Assembly (NCBI RefSeq): GCF_024730565.1
Contig: NZ_CP077725.1
Location: 1,860,001-1,924,000, forward strand
Reading direction: 5' to 3'
Origin: Clostridium sp. CM027
GTDB lineage: Bacteria; Bacillota; Clostridia; Clostridiales; Clostridiaceae
Length of the DNA stretch: 64,000 nucleotides
Shown: piece after piece, positions 17,995-27,108 of the stretch
How the letters are laid out: every line of letters begins with the position of its first letter
Numbering within the stretch: the first letter of the stretch is position 1
Notes under the pieces: generated by a model
Databases searched by the model: none
The model's input: the letters and a program-made list of their open reading frames with translations, nothing else
Told to the model about the DNA's origin: nothing
Translations under genes and position numbers: made by a program

Positions 17995-18663
17995 TTAGAT
18001 CCTACTACTATTTTTTTTGCTATTCATATCTCTATATATAACCTTCCAAAAATGTCTAAGCGTATGTACCCATTCATAAAGAAAACCTGTTTTACAAAAG
18101 AAAAGCTCATCCTCTTTTGTTTTTACCTTCTGTTTAAATGGATAGTCGTTGAGATTTCCAGAATAACAAATAAACTTTTCCATAATGTCACAAATTTCTG
18201 TTGGTGTTATCTGATAGGGTTCTAATGAAGTAAGCTTGATCCCTCCTTGCCTTAATGCTTCCATGACAAATTCAGAACATATATATGTCTTGTAAACAGC
18301 ATGCTTCTTATTAGAAATAATCCCAATAGCTTGAAGAAAATTATAGTAATATATCTCAGTATCATTATATATATCATATATGAATTTACTTATTAATTCA
18401 TATTTTCTAACAGTTACTGGTATCCGATATACATTAATAGGAACATCTTTTTCAAGTCCTATGGTAAGCGTAAATGCACTTTCTCTCACTATACCTCCTA
18501 CAAGGGGATTGCTAATTGAAAATCTACAAAAGGAATACATTTGAATTAAATTTTTATCCAGGCTAATTGATGCATGATTATATTTTTCTTTTAAAAATTT
18601 TCTAACTATCTTGCCTGTAGAAGTTGGTGTTCTTGAAATAACAATATAAATATATTTCCCCAT
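17995..18663 (-). CDS. permuted papain-like (YiiX/NlpC-P60-type) protein
   Basis: A 222-residue protein without a signal peptide. It has the order of a circularly permuted papain-like fold: a histidine first (KYNHASISLD, H30) and the cysteine later (TYICSEFVMEAL, C129). These are the expected catalytic pair in YiiX/YaeF-type amidases or lipases. The middle contains LPVTVRKYELISKF-type segments seen in such proteins. Substrate and localisation are unclear. It is a lone gene upstream of, and divergent from, the AraC-type regulator. Confidence 0.6.
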   Translation of the reverse strand: MGKYIYIVISRTPTSTGKIVRKFLKEKYNHASISLDKNLIQMYSFCRFSISNPLVGGIVRESAFTLTIGLEKDVPINVYRIPVTVRKYELISKFIYDIYNDTEIYYYNFLQAIGIISNKKHAVYKTYICSEFVMEALRQGGIKLTSLEPYQITPTEICDIMEKFICYSGNLNDYPFKQKVKTKEDELFFCKTGFLYEWVHTLRHFWKVIYRDMNSKKNSSRI

Positions 18664-18874
18664 TAACTCCTCCTTACAACTTCTAAATACATATCAATTC
18701 TTGAAGTATTACAATAATATTGTTTCCATATTATTCATTTATTATGTAATTTTTCAGTAAATTGTTAACCCTCCATATTTTTATTTTTTCCTGCAACTTA
18801 CCATGTGGGTATAACTTTTAAATTCATGATGTATAATATACCTATACATAATAATTAATGAAGAGGTTATTACA

Positions 18875-20959
18875 ATGAGAAAAGAATATATAAGTTATAT
18901 AAACGATTTACCTATAAGCATTTCCCTTGAGAATATAAAGGATTATCCAATCCATTGGCATAATTCTATAGAAATAATCTTTGTGCTTGAGGGCACTATT
19001 AATGTACTTATAGAATCAGAGAATTATGAAGTATACGCACATGAGCTTGAAATCATAAATTGTGATGAACCCCATAGAATTTATTCAAATGAGAAAAATA
19101 AGGTTTTAATTTTTCACTTGGATTTTACATTTTTTGAAAAGTATTATGATGATATGAAAAATATTTATTTTTATACGAACTCTAGTAAAGAAGGTGCACA
19201 ACATGAAGAAAAATATGATATTTTAAGGCAATACTTATCTATACTAGCTTGCGAGGTAATACAAAAAAGTGAAAACTTTGACGATCATATAGATGCTGTT
19301 TTAGTAAAATTATTATTCCATTTAATAAATAACTTTCACTATCTTACTTATGAGAACGCTTTAAAAGAAAATGTAATGCAATTTCAGAGGTATCATAGAA
19401 TCATCAAGTACATATATAATAACTACATGAATAAAATTACTTTACAGGATATAGCTAATCAAGAATACTTAAGTTCTTACTATTTATGTCATCAAATAAA
19501 AGACATCTCTGGAACAACTTTTAAAGATTTAGTAAATAATGTTCGAGTAGATGAATCTATTAAACTACTATTAGATACTGATAAAACAATCTCAGATATT
19601 TCTTTGGATGTTGGCTTTTCTCATGCTAGGTATTATAATAAGAGCTTTAAAGATTACTACAAGTGTACTCCTCTGCAATTCAGAAAAAAATATCATATAC
19701 CAGAGGAAGAATTTGATAGCTTTAAAAAAGTAGAAACTTATGATTTATCTAGCTCACTTCAGTATTTATCTTATTATTTAGAGGACTATGATAGATTTAA
19801 CTATACTAACAAAATTATAAAACTCCAAACAGATTTCGCATACCCAAGCACAGAATTACAACATAAATGGAAGGAAAAAATAAATTTAGGACAAGCAAAA
19901 GAACTTATTAAAGCACGGGAACAAGGATATTTAAGAGCTATTCAAGATGCTATAGGTTTTAAAAATGGTATAGTTCAAAACCTATTTGGAAAAGAAATGA
20001 AAATATATTTCAATGAGAATGTAAGGTTTTTAAACTGGAATGAAGTTGAAAAACTTTTAGAATTCTTAATGGATATATCCCTTGTACCATTAATAATTTT
20101 GAATCAGACTTTTGAAGATAAAAGTTCTTTCATAAAACTTTTAGAAAGCTTTATACTATATTTTGCTAATATATATGGAATTGAGGTAGTAAAGCTGTGG
20201 AAATTCCAAGCCTCAAAGGATTTATCTGTAGAGTACATAAATATTACTCGCGAAATTTTTGTAAAATATAAATTGCAAAATTTAATAGAGGATCCTTTTA
20301 ATGTTCCTAAAGCTATAAATACTATTTATGATTCTTCCTATATGCTTCCATATATTATTCATAATTTTATTAACAACAATAGCAGTCTGCTCACCCTAAA
20401 AGCTTTTGATACCGTGGAGGAGAACTCAATTTTAAACAACGAATTGTTTTTTGGTTCACCAGGCCTACTTACTTTAGATGGTATAAAGAAAGCTTCCTAC
20501 TACGCTTATTATTTATTATCAAAACTAGGAAATGAGGTTGTAGACCAAGGTGATGGATATATTATCACAAGGCAAGATGAAGATATCCAGGTCTTACTTT
20601 ACAGTTACAGTGATGAACTTAATACCCTGATTAAGTTAGAGGATTTATCTAAAGGTAAGGGTAGTAAAAATATTACTGAAAGAAAAATATCATTATCCAT
20701 TAAAAATTTAGTGCATGACTATAAAGTTATTAAATATGAAATTGGAGAAAAAGTTGGATCAGCTTACGATATTTGGTTACGCATGGGTAAGCCGAAAAGA
20801 CTGGGTTATGATGAATGGAAAATTCTAACTAAGATTTCTGCTCCCAATATTTCTTTATCTTTTGCAAAAAAAACTGCAGTTTATAATAACATAATAAAGA
20901 TTGAAGGCTATGGTTCTACCTTAATAGTTCTTCAAGAAGTACAAAAACACCTGTTTTAA
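18875..20959 (+). CDS. AraC-family regulator fused to a GH39-like domain
   Basis: A 694-residue fusion. The order is an N-terminal cupin sensor (IHWHNSIEIIFVLEG, residues about 25-110), an AraC-type double helix-turn-helix (about 170-275, TLQDIANQEYLSSYYLCHQIK and TISDISLDVGFSHARYYNKSFKDYYKCTPLQFRKKY), and about 400 residues resembling a GH39 beta-xylosidase/TIM-barrel fold. The C-terminal part lacks an obvious catalytic acid/base motif, so it may bind sugar rather than cleave it. The expected role is control of carbohydrate genes, yet the next gene on this strand is a MATE pump, not a sugar operon. A terminator follows at 20944-20972. Confidence 0.85.
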   Translation: MRKEYISYINDLPISISLENIKDYPIHWHNSIEIIFVLEGTINVLIESENYEVYAHELEIINCDEPHRIYSNEKNKVLIFHLDFTFFEKYYDDMKNIYFYTNSSKEGAQHEEKYDILRQYLSILACEVIQKSENFDDHIDAVLVKLLFHLINNFHYLTYENALKENVMQFQRYHRIIKYIYNNYMNKITLQDIANQEYLSSYYLCHQIKDISGTTFKDLVNNVRVDESIKLLLDTDKTISDISLDVGFSHARYYNKSFKDYYKCTPLQFRKKYHIPEEEFDSFKKVETYDLSSSLQYLSYYLEDYDRFNYTNKIIKLQTDFAYPSTELQHKWKEKINLGQAKELIKAREQGYLRAIQDAIGFKNGIVQNLFGKEMKIYFNENVRFLNWNEVEKLLEFLMDISLVPLIILNQTFEDKSSFIKLLESFILYFANIYGIEVVKLWKFQASKDLSVEYINITREIFVKYKLQNLIEDPFNVPKAINTIYDSSYMLPYIIHNFINNNSSLLTLKAFDTVEENSILNNELFFGSPGLLTLDGIKKASYYAYYLLSKLGNEVVDQGDGYIITRQDEDIQVLLYSYSDELNTLIKLEDLSKGKGSKNITERKISLSIKNLVHDYKVIKYEIGEKVGSAYDIWLRMGKPKRLGYDEWKILTKISAPNISLSFAKKTAVYNNIIKIEGYGSTLIVLQEVQKHLF

Positions 20960-20972
20960 GGTGTTTTTGTGT
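20944..20972 (+). terminator. terminator of the AraC-GH39 gene
   Basis: AAAACACCTGTTTTAAGGTG followed by TTTTTG; the hairpin includes the stop codon. Confidence 0.75.
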
Positions 20973-21105
20973 TATTTAAGTATTATCCATTCTCACATGT
21001 CAGCAACTTTGTACTTTTTATGTAGCAATTGTGTGAATGTTAAAATATTCATAACAGCGTATAATAATATTAAGGAAACAAATTGATTAAGGAGAAGTGG
21101 ATTTC

Positions 21106-22524
21106 ATGACAATGAGTAGCGTCACAGAAAGCAATAAAATGTTTGGCGAGGAAAAAATCTGGAAACTGTTATTAAAATTTTCCGTGCCAGCAATAATTTC
21201 TTTAATGGTAGCAGAAATGTACAACATGGTAGATTCTATGTTTTTGGGACAATCAATAGGAGCTAATGCAATCGGTGCTTTAACCATAGCCTTTCCAATT
21301 CAAAGATTATTTTTAGCTATATCTATGCTTATAGCCATTGGTGCTTCTACCGCCGTTGCAAGAAGCTGTGGAGACGAGGATTTTGAAAATTTAAGAATTA
21401 TTATACCTAATGCTATAGTTCTAATGTTTATAATAATATCTGTGTTTAGTTTTAGCATTTTTATTTTTCAAGATAAAATTTTACTTAGCTTAGGTGCTTC
21501 GCAAAATACATTTCCTCTTGCAAAAGATTATGTAAGTATAATATTAATGGGAGTTTTATTTCAATCCTTTACATTAATTGCATCTTATATTATAACTGCT
21601 TTTGGAAACACTAAAATAGTTTTATTAAGTACTTCTATTGGAGCAATTTGTAATGTAATTATAGATTATTTCCTAGTAAATATATTTTCATATGGAGTAA
21701 AGGGAGCTGCTATCGCAACAGTAATATCTCAGATAATCGCTTTTATATATGTTTTAATTGTATTTATAAAAATAAAAAAGGGATTAAAATTTTCTTTTAA
21801 ATTAACCCTTAATAAAGCAGTATCAATTGGAATAATATGTGTTGGGTTTTCAACCTTTATAATAGAGATATCAGATGCCGTAGTCGCTGCTATCTTAAAC
21901 AATTTACTAGCCTCTTATGGCGGAGATTTGGCCATCGTAACAGTTGGTTTAACTACAAGAGTTTCAATGTTTTTGTTTATGACGATTATGGGTATAAGTT
22001 CAGCTATGCAACCTATAGCCGCATATAATTATGGTGCTGGAAATTATACAAGATTAAAAGAAGTTGTTAAAACATCTATAATTGCAGTATCTGTAAGTTC
22101 AACTTTATTATGGGCAATATTCATGATCTTTTCAAAACAACTTATAGGATTATTTATAAATGATCCTGCCATTATACAACAGACAGCAAAGGCTTTTAAA
22201 GTAGTTATAGCTGTATTCCCTTGCATTGGAGTATATTATTTATCAATCGCCTATTGCCAAGCTATAAATAGAGTTAAAGCCTCTTTAAAATTATCTATTT
22301 TTAGACAACTAATAGTATTTATTCCACTAGTATATGCCTTTGTAAGTGGTTTGGATATGGGTGTATTTGGAGCATGGCTTGCTTATCCTGTATCGGACAT
22401 GATATCCTTCATTACAGCTGCTATATTCATTAAATATACTTATATTTCTTTAGAAATACTAGAGATGCATCAAATTTTCAAGAATAATAAGACTAAACTT
22501 AGACTTGCTAATGCAACTATTTAA
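21106..22524 (+). CDS. MATE-family multidrug efflux protein
   Basis: A roughly 472-residue membrane protein with 12 predicted transmembrane helices arranged as two homologous halves. Family signatures include the first helix segment IISLMVAEMYNMVDSMFLGQSIG and FIIEISDAVVAAILNNLLASYGG in the second half. It exports cationic drugs or metabolites using a sodium or proton gradient. I chose ATG 21106, which sits 11 bp after AAGGAG; an in-frame GTG at 21097 would be too close to the ribosome-binding site. The gene is monocistronic, followed by a strong terminator. Confidence 0.9.
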   Translation: MTMSSVTESNKMFGEEKIWKLLLKFSVPAIISLMVAEMYNMVDSMFLGQSIGANAIGALTIAFPIQRLFLAISMLIAIGASTAVARSCGDEDFENLRIIIPNAIVLMFIIISVFSFSIFIFQDKILLSLGASQNTFPLAKDYVSIILMGVLFQSFTLIASYIITAFGNTKIVLLSTSIGAICNVIIDYFLVNIFSYGVKGAAIATVISQIIAFIYVLIVFIKIKKGLKFSFKLTLNKAVSIGIICVGFSTFIIEISDAVVAAILNNLLASYGGDLAIVTVGLTTRVSMFLFMTIMGISSAMQPIAAYNYGAGNYTRLKEVVKTSIIAVSVSSTLLWAIFMIFSKQLIGLFINDPAIIQQTAKAFKVVIAVFPCIGVYYLSIAYCQAINRVKASLKLSIFRQLIVFIPLVYAFVSGLDMGVFGAWLAYPVSDMISFITAAIFIKYTYISLEILEMHQIFKNNKTKLRLANATI

Positions 22525-22540
22525 TATTTTATATTTCCAG

Positions 22541-22578
22541 TAAAAGTCGATGTATAAATTATTACATCGACTTTTAAC
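22541..22578. terminator. bidirectional terminator
   Basis: AAAAGTCGATGTA / TACATCGACTTTT hairpin between the converging MATE and peptidase E genes. Confidence 0.85.
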
Positions 22579-23228
22579 TAAGCTTTCCTTATTTCACCTT
22601 CTTTTATCATTTTTATATCCCCATAAAAGTGCAATTTATTATCAATCACAATGATTCCATCGCCATCATTACATGTATAAACTGTATTGCCCGTATTGTT
22701 AGAATACTCCTTTAAATCCTCTAAATAATGACTGTGATGATTCCAATGCGGCATAAAGTCAAAATCAACTAGATCTAAAGATGATAAATCTGATAATCCA
22801 ACTATATCTTCATCACCAAATTGTGCAGCTGATATGTCTTTTGCCATCATTATTGCCCCTGCGCTTAATCCTATAACATAACCTCCATTTTCAACATACC
22901 TTCTAAGTCTAGTTATAAAATATCTTTTCTTTAAGCTATTTAAAAAATAATAGGTATTCCCTGATGATAGATATATTACTTCCGATTTAAATATTTTATC
23001 TATTTTTTCTATATTACAAAAATAATCTATATCAAAATAATTAAATTCGAAGTTCCCATATTCACTTAACTTATTTTTTGTTTTTTCAAAACACTTTAAA
23101 TTTCTATCAGTCATTGAAGGTATATAGCTTAAAGTATATTTTTTATCTAAAAATAATTCTTTCATCTTTTTTTTCAAAAAAACATTATCTTTTTCAGTAA
23201 AATCGCTTAGCAGAACCAATGCTCCCAT
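22578..23228 (-). CDS. peptidase E-like serine peptidase (S51)
   Basis: A 216-residue cytosolic protein of the class I glutamine amidotransferase-like fold. The nucleophile elbow GLSAGAIMM places the catalytic serine at S122, YLSSGNTYYF (about 86-95) forms part of the oxyanion region, and MPHWNHHSH supplies the histidine. Relatives cleave Asp-Xaa dipeptides. Interestingly, a second acidic-dipeptide enzyme, an isoaspartyl dipeptidase, is at 45293. The gene is monocistronic. Confidence 0.85.
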   Translation of the reverse strand: MGALVLLSDFTEKDNVFLKKKMKELFLDKKYTLSYIPSMTDRNLKCFEKTKNKLSEYGNFEFNYFDIDYFCNIEKIDKIFKSEVIYLSSGNTYYFLNSLKKRYFITRLRRYVENGGYVIGLSAGAIMMAKDISAAQFGDEDIVGLSDLSSLDLVDFDFMPHWNHHSHYLEDLKEYSNNTGNTVYTCNDGDGIIVIDNKLHFYGDIKMIKEGEIRKA

Positions 23229-23554
23229 ATCATCATCTCACTTCCATATTTTTCCCTTAAGTCTATACTTTTGATAACTTCTAATTATATGTTTCATTTA
23301 TTTTATATATTATACCTTATTTTTCAAAACCTAGACATTTGTATAGTTTTATTGCTTTTTCAGTAGCCATAGGTGCACTTCTAAAGCTTTGACTTCTTAT
23401 ACTTTTTCCACTCGTGATGCTATTCTATTCTATACAACTACATCTTGACACCTTATGTAATTCTAAATGCTAGCCTTATTATAAAATTGACGCCAAGTTA
23501 TCTCCCAATATATATATATTGTTAATTTTTGCTTAAAATATAATTTGTTGTATG

Positions 23555-23692
23555 TTGACAATCTAGATAATATATGTATAATTAGTGTTAACTATAATGG
23601 AAAAGAAAAGTAATTGTAATTTCAATTTAAAGATAACCAATAAGTTTACCTTTCATCCTATTATAGGATGATAGGTTTTTTTATTTTTAATT
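23555..23692 (+). promoter_or_regulatory. gltX promoter and leader with terminator-like hairpin
   Basis: TTGACA (23555-23560), 16-bp spacer and TATAAT (23577-23582) give a strong promoter. The roughly 150-nt leader contains a hairpin ACCTTTCATCCTA / TAGGATGATAGGT (23648-23675) followed by TTTTTTATTTTT, which looks like an intrinsic terminator ahead of gltX. This suggests attenuation. No T-box specifier or AGGGTGG antiterminator motif is visible. The 23229-23550 stretch before it holds nothing else I can identify. Confidence 0.6.
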
Positions 23693-23739
23693 AAATTATC
23701 ACGTACATTGCTTCACTTTTATAAGAAAGGATGATTAAA

Positions 23740-25395
23740 ATGGATTATATAAAACTATCAGATTTACTGCTCCCTAACATAACCACAACTCCAGAACACT
23801 ATAGAGAGTTTTATCCAAAAAGAAATCTTAAACCTAATGCTATGGTTACAAGATATGCCCCAAGTCCTACTGGCTTCCAGCATCTTGGAGGTGTATTTGC
23901 GGCTCTTATATCTGAAAGACTAGCTCATCAAAGCGAAGGAATATTTTATCTTAGAGTAGAGGATACTGACAAAAAGAGAGAGGTTGCTGGCGCCATTGAA
24001 GACACCACTAACACTCTAAGGGATTTTGGAATTCTTTTTGATGAAGGAGTTGTAGATTCTGATAATGAAAAGGGTACATATGGACCTTATAAACAAAGCG
24101 ACAGAATTAGTATATATCATGCTTTTGTAAAATCACTAATAAAAAAAGGATTAGCTTACCCTTGCTTTTGCACTGAAGAAGCTTTAGATAACACAAGGAA
24201 AACTCAACAAGAACTTAAAATTAATACAGGGTATCATGGAAAATGGGCTATTCACAGAAATTCTAGTCTTGATGAAATTAATTCTGAGTTATCAAAAGGC
24301 ACACCTTATGTTATAAGACTTAGATCTCCTGAAGAATCAGGTCGAAGAGTAGTTTGTAATGATTTAATTAAAGGAACTATAAGTATGCCAGAAAACGACC
24401 AAGACATTGTGATCCTTAAAACTAATGGGATTCCAACATATCATTTTGCACATGCAGTAGATGATTATTTAATGGGAACAACCCATGTAATCCGTGGTGA
24501 AGAGTGGCTTTCGTCTCTTCCTATACATTTGCAACTATTTGAAATGTTAGGATGTACTCCTCCAGAATACGCTCATATACCTACAATTATGAAAATGGAT
24601 GGGACATCAAAACGTAAGCTCAGTAAAAGAAACGACCCTGAAATTTCCGTAGATTTTTATAAATCTCAAGGTTATCCTTTTATAGCTGTAACTGAGTACC
24701 TTGTAAATCTTATTAACTCTAATTTTCAAGAGTGGAGAGATACCCATGAAGATGAACCTTGCACAAACTTTAATATCACCCTTGAAAACATGAGCAAAAG
24801 TGGAGCTCTATTTGATATTTTAAAACTTAATGATATTAGTAAAAATGTTATAGCCACTATGGATGCATCCACCGTATACGACCTTTATCTTAATTGGGCT
24901 AAACATTATGATACTACAATTGCAAATGAACTAATTGAAAATGAAGATTATTCTAAAAAAATATTTAATATTGAAAGAGAAAATGAAAAGCCAAGAAAAG
25001 ATTTTGTAAAATGGTTAGATGTAAAAGAACATATTGAATATTTCTTTGATGATCTTTATAAAAACAGCATAAAAGGTAGTTACAATTTCCCTACCCATAT
25101 ACCAATGGATGAGGTAAGAAGAGTACTTACTAGCTATATAGATGTATATGATCATTCCCATGATAATGACACCTGGTTTGCAACCCTTAAAGCGCTAGCA
25201 CTCGAACTTGGGTATGCAAAAAATGCTAAAACTTATAAAAAGAACCCAGATTTATTTATAGGTCAACTATCAGATGTTGCCACAATAGTAAGGGTAGCAA
25301 TAACCAATAAAACACAAACTCAAGATTTACATGAAGTAATGCAGGTTATGGGTGAAAACCGTGTTATTGAAAGATTAAGTCAAAATTTTATTTAA
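23740..25395 (+). CDS. gltX: glutamyl-tRNA synthetase
   Basis: A class I aminoacyl-tRNA synthetase of 551 residues that charges tRNA-Glu. The HIGH-like motif is RYAPSPTGFQHLGG (residues 38-51) and the KMSKS-like motif is KRKLSKRN (about 290-297). I chose ATG 23740, since the in-frame ATG at 23731 directly abuts the AAAGG ribosome-binding site. The protein is longer than the common 480-490-residue form, with about 60 extra residues in and around the anticodon-binding part. A strong terminator follows. Confidence 0.95.
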   Translation: MDYIKLSDLLLPNITTTPEHYREFYPKRNLKPNAMVTRYAPSPTGFQHLGGVFAALISERLAHQSEGIFYLRVEDTDKKREVAGAIEDTTNTLRDFGILFDEGVVDSDNEKGTYGPYKQSDRISIYHAFVKSLIKKGLAYPCFCTEEALDNTRKTQQELKINTGYHGKWAIHRNSSLDEINSELSKGTPYVIRLRSPEESGRRVVCNDLIKGTISMPENDQDIVILKTNGIPTYHFAHAVDDYLMGTTHVIRGEEWLSSLPIHLQLFEMLGCTPPEYAHIPTIMKMDGTSKRKLSKRNDPEISVDFYKSQGYPFIAVTEYLVNLINSNFQEWRDTHEDEPCTNFNITLENMSKSGALFDILKLNDISKNVIATMDASTVYDLYLNWAKHYDTTIANELIENEDYSKKIFNIERENEKPRKDFVKWLDVKEHIEYFFDDLYKNSIKGSYNFPTHIPMDEVRRVLTSYIDVYDHSHDNDTWFATLKALALELGYAKNAKTYKKNPDLFIGQLSDVATIVRVAITNKTQTQDLHEVMQVMGENRVIERLSQNFI

Positions 25396-25401
25396 GAAAT
25401 A

Positions 25402-25436
25402 AAATTGCCACCTACATGTAGGTGGCAATTTTTATA
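25402..25436. terminator. bidirectional terminator
   Basis: AATTGCCACCTACATGTAGGTGGCAATT perfect stem of at least 14 bp (25406-25433) with T-runs, between gltX and the histidine kinase gene. Confidence 0.9.
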
Positions 25437-26343
25437 GTCTTTTAAATTCACAACAAATGCATAACACGTCATTATTAATATCCGCTATTATGACTGCATT
25501 CATTTTTTCTACTAATGTTTTTACAATAGAAAGTCCAAGTCCTGTTCCTTTTTCTGAGCGGGTTTTGTCTGCCATGTAAAATCTGTCAAAAATCTTTTCT
25601 ACATCTTCCACAGATAAATTTATAACTGTGTTTGTTATTTTTAATAATACCACATTTGAGTTGGTTTCTAAATAAATCGATACATTATCTCTTGCGTATT
25701 TAATAGCATTACTTAACAGATTTTCAATTATTCGCTCTAAAGATTTTTTTTCTGCTATTATATAAATGTTTTGATTTGGTATTTGTATATTGGGCTTCAA
25801 ATTTCTACTTGTAAAATCACTATACTTGCCAAGTAATATTTCTTGCAATATATTAGTGATATTTATTTTTTCAAGATTCAATTCAAAATCTTGGGATTCA
25901 ACTAAAGATAGTTCATAAAAATCATTTAATAAGCTTTCAAGAGATTTAGTCCTCTGCTCCGATATGTTTAAATATTCCACTCTTTCTTCATCACTTATAT
26001 TATCTAGTTTTAAAAATTGAATATATCCTTTTATTGATGTTAATGGCGTTCTAAGGTCGTGTGACATATTTGCAATGTTTTGTTTTAGATCATTCTGAAA
26101 TTTAATTTTGCTTGCTTCACATTGTTTTCTCATGTTTATAGTGTCATTAATAACTTTAGTTAATGCTTCAATTTCTGGATTTATAAGACCTATAGTTATT
26201 TTTTTATCTATATTGTTTTCATTGATATCTATAAGCTGATTTGTTACACTTATTACTTGCTTTTTCATATAAAATAAGCGAGCAAACAAAATCACCGATG
26301 CAACTAATAGTCCTACAATTATAAATATCACTTTATCTCCCAC
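25432..26343 (-). CDS. sensor histidine kinase
   Basis: A 303-residue kinase with one N-terminal membrane helix (residues 5-25) and almost no external part, so it probably senses at or in the membrane or through a partner transporter. The HisKA motif SHDLRTPLTSIKG has the phosphorylated H95. The ATPase domain shows ENLLSNAIKYA (N box) and GTGLGLSIVKTL (G2 box). It is the last gene of the seven-gene unit whose first gene is the response regulator at 30741, 28 bp after an ABC permease. This arrangement resembles bacitracin or lantibiotic response modules. Confidence 0.92.
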   Translation of the reverse strand: MGDKVIFIIVGLLVASVILFARLFYMKKQVISVTNQLIDINENNIDKKITIGLINPEIEALTKVINDTINMRKQCEASKIKFQNDLKQNIANMSHDLRTPLTSIKGYIQFLKLDNISDEERVEYLNISEQRTKSLESLLNDFYELSLVESQDFELNLEKINITNILQEILLGKYSDFTSRNLKPNIQIPNQNIYIIAEKKSLERIIENLLSNAIKYARDNVSIYLETNSNVVLLKITNTVINLSVEDVEKIFDRFYMADKTRSEKGTGLGLSIVKTLVEKMNAVIIADINNDVLCICCEFKRL

Positions 26344-26370
26344 CTTTGCTATATATGTTTTTTTCTAAAA

Positions 26371-27108
26371 TCACTTAATCTCTGCTTTGTTAAAAAAATA
26401 CACACTTAATAATGTTGAAACTACTATTGTTGTTATAGCGACTCCTATTATTTTAAATCCCTGTGAAAATTCTACATAATGCGTGTCCAAAAACAATGAT
26501 TGACCAAATATAGTTCTAGTGTAAATTTCACCACTAAGGTATTTTTGAAAAACTAAACCTCTGCAAGTTCTATTAACTGTATCTACTAAAATAAACGCTC
26601 CCACTGTAATTATGCTATTTCTAGCTATAAATGATATTAAAACTGCAATACTTCCTATGCCAATATATATAAGAACCATAAGAAACGATAATTCAAGTAT
26701 AAATGCAAGTGAATTCAAAGTAAATACCTCACCATATCCGTTCATAATAGTGTTTATTATAGTAATTAAAATTGGAGACGTTAAACTAATAATTGCAATG
26801 CCAAAATAATAACTTATACTTTTTGCTATAACAATATCCCGTCTTTTATGTCCACAGGCAATTAAATTTTTTATACATCCAGTGCTAAATTCATCGCCTA
26901 TATAACATGCCGCAAACGCGCCTATTAGCATGTATAATGCTATAAATTCTTGTGCACCAAACACCTGTAATAGCACCTGTTTTCCCGTCATTTCCTTACT
27001 AAATGTTATAGGACACAAAATTGATTGAACTACCATTAATACTAATATCAACTTGAATGTTTTTGATGTTTTCAATTTGTAAAATTCAACTTTTAATAAA
27101 TTAAGCAT
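26371..27108 (-). CDS. ABC-2 type permease (third permease of the module)
   Basis: A 245-residue membrane protein with six hydrophobic segments, beginning MLNLLKVEFYKLKTSKTFKLILV, the typical start of lantibiotic-immunity type ABC-2 permeases. GCIKNLIACGHKRRDIVIAKS is the coupling-loop region of this family. It overlaps the ATPase gene upstream by 8 bp, so the two probably form one transporter. The likely role is export or removal of a membrane-active peptide. Confidence 0.85.
   Translation of the reverse strand: MLNLLKVEFYKLKTSKTFKLILVLMVVQSILCPITFSKEMTGKQVLLQVFGAQEFIALYMLIGAFAACYIGDEFSTGCIKNLIACGHKRRDIVIAKSISYYFGIAIISLTSPILITIINTIMNGYGEVFTLNSLAFILELSFLMVLIYIGIGSIAVLISFIARNSIITVGAFILVDTVNRTCRGLVFQKYLSGEIYTRTIFGQSLFLDTHYVEFSQGFKIIGVAITTIVVSTLLSVYFFNKAEIK

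Noticed and set aside
23597-23671. 24-codon leader peptide before gltX
   Set aside because: No ribosome-binding site and no run of glutamate codons; a translation-coupled attenuator is not supported by the sequence.
23583-23739. T-box riboswitch for gltX
   Set aside because: No AGGGTGG-type antiterminator motif and no specifier loop could be found.
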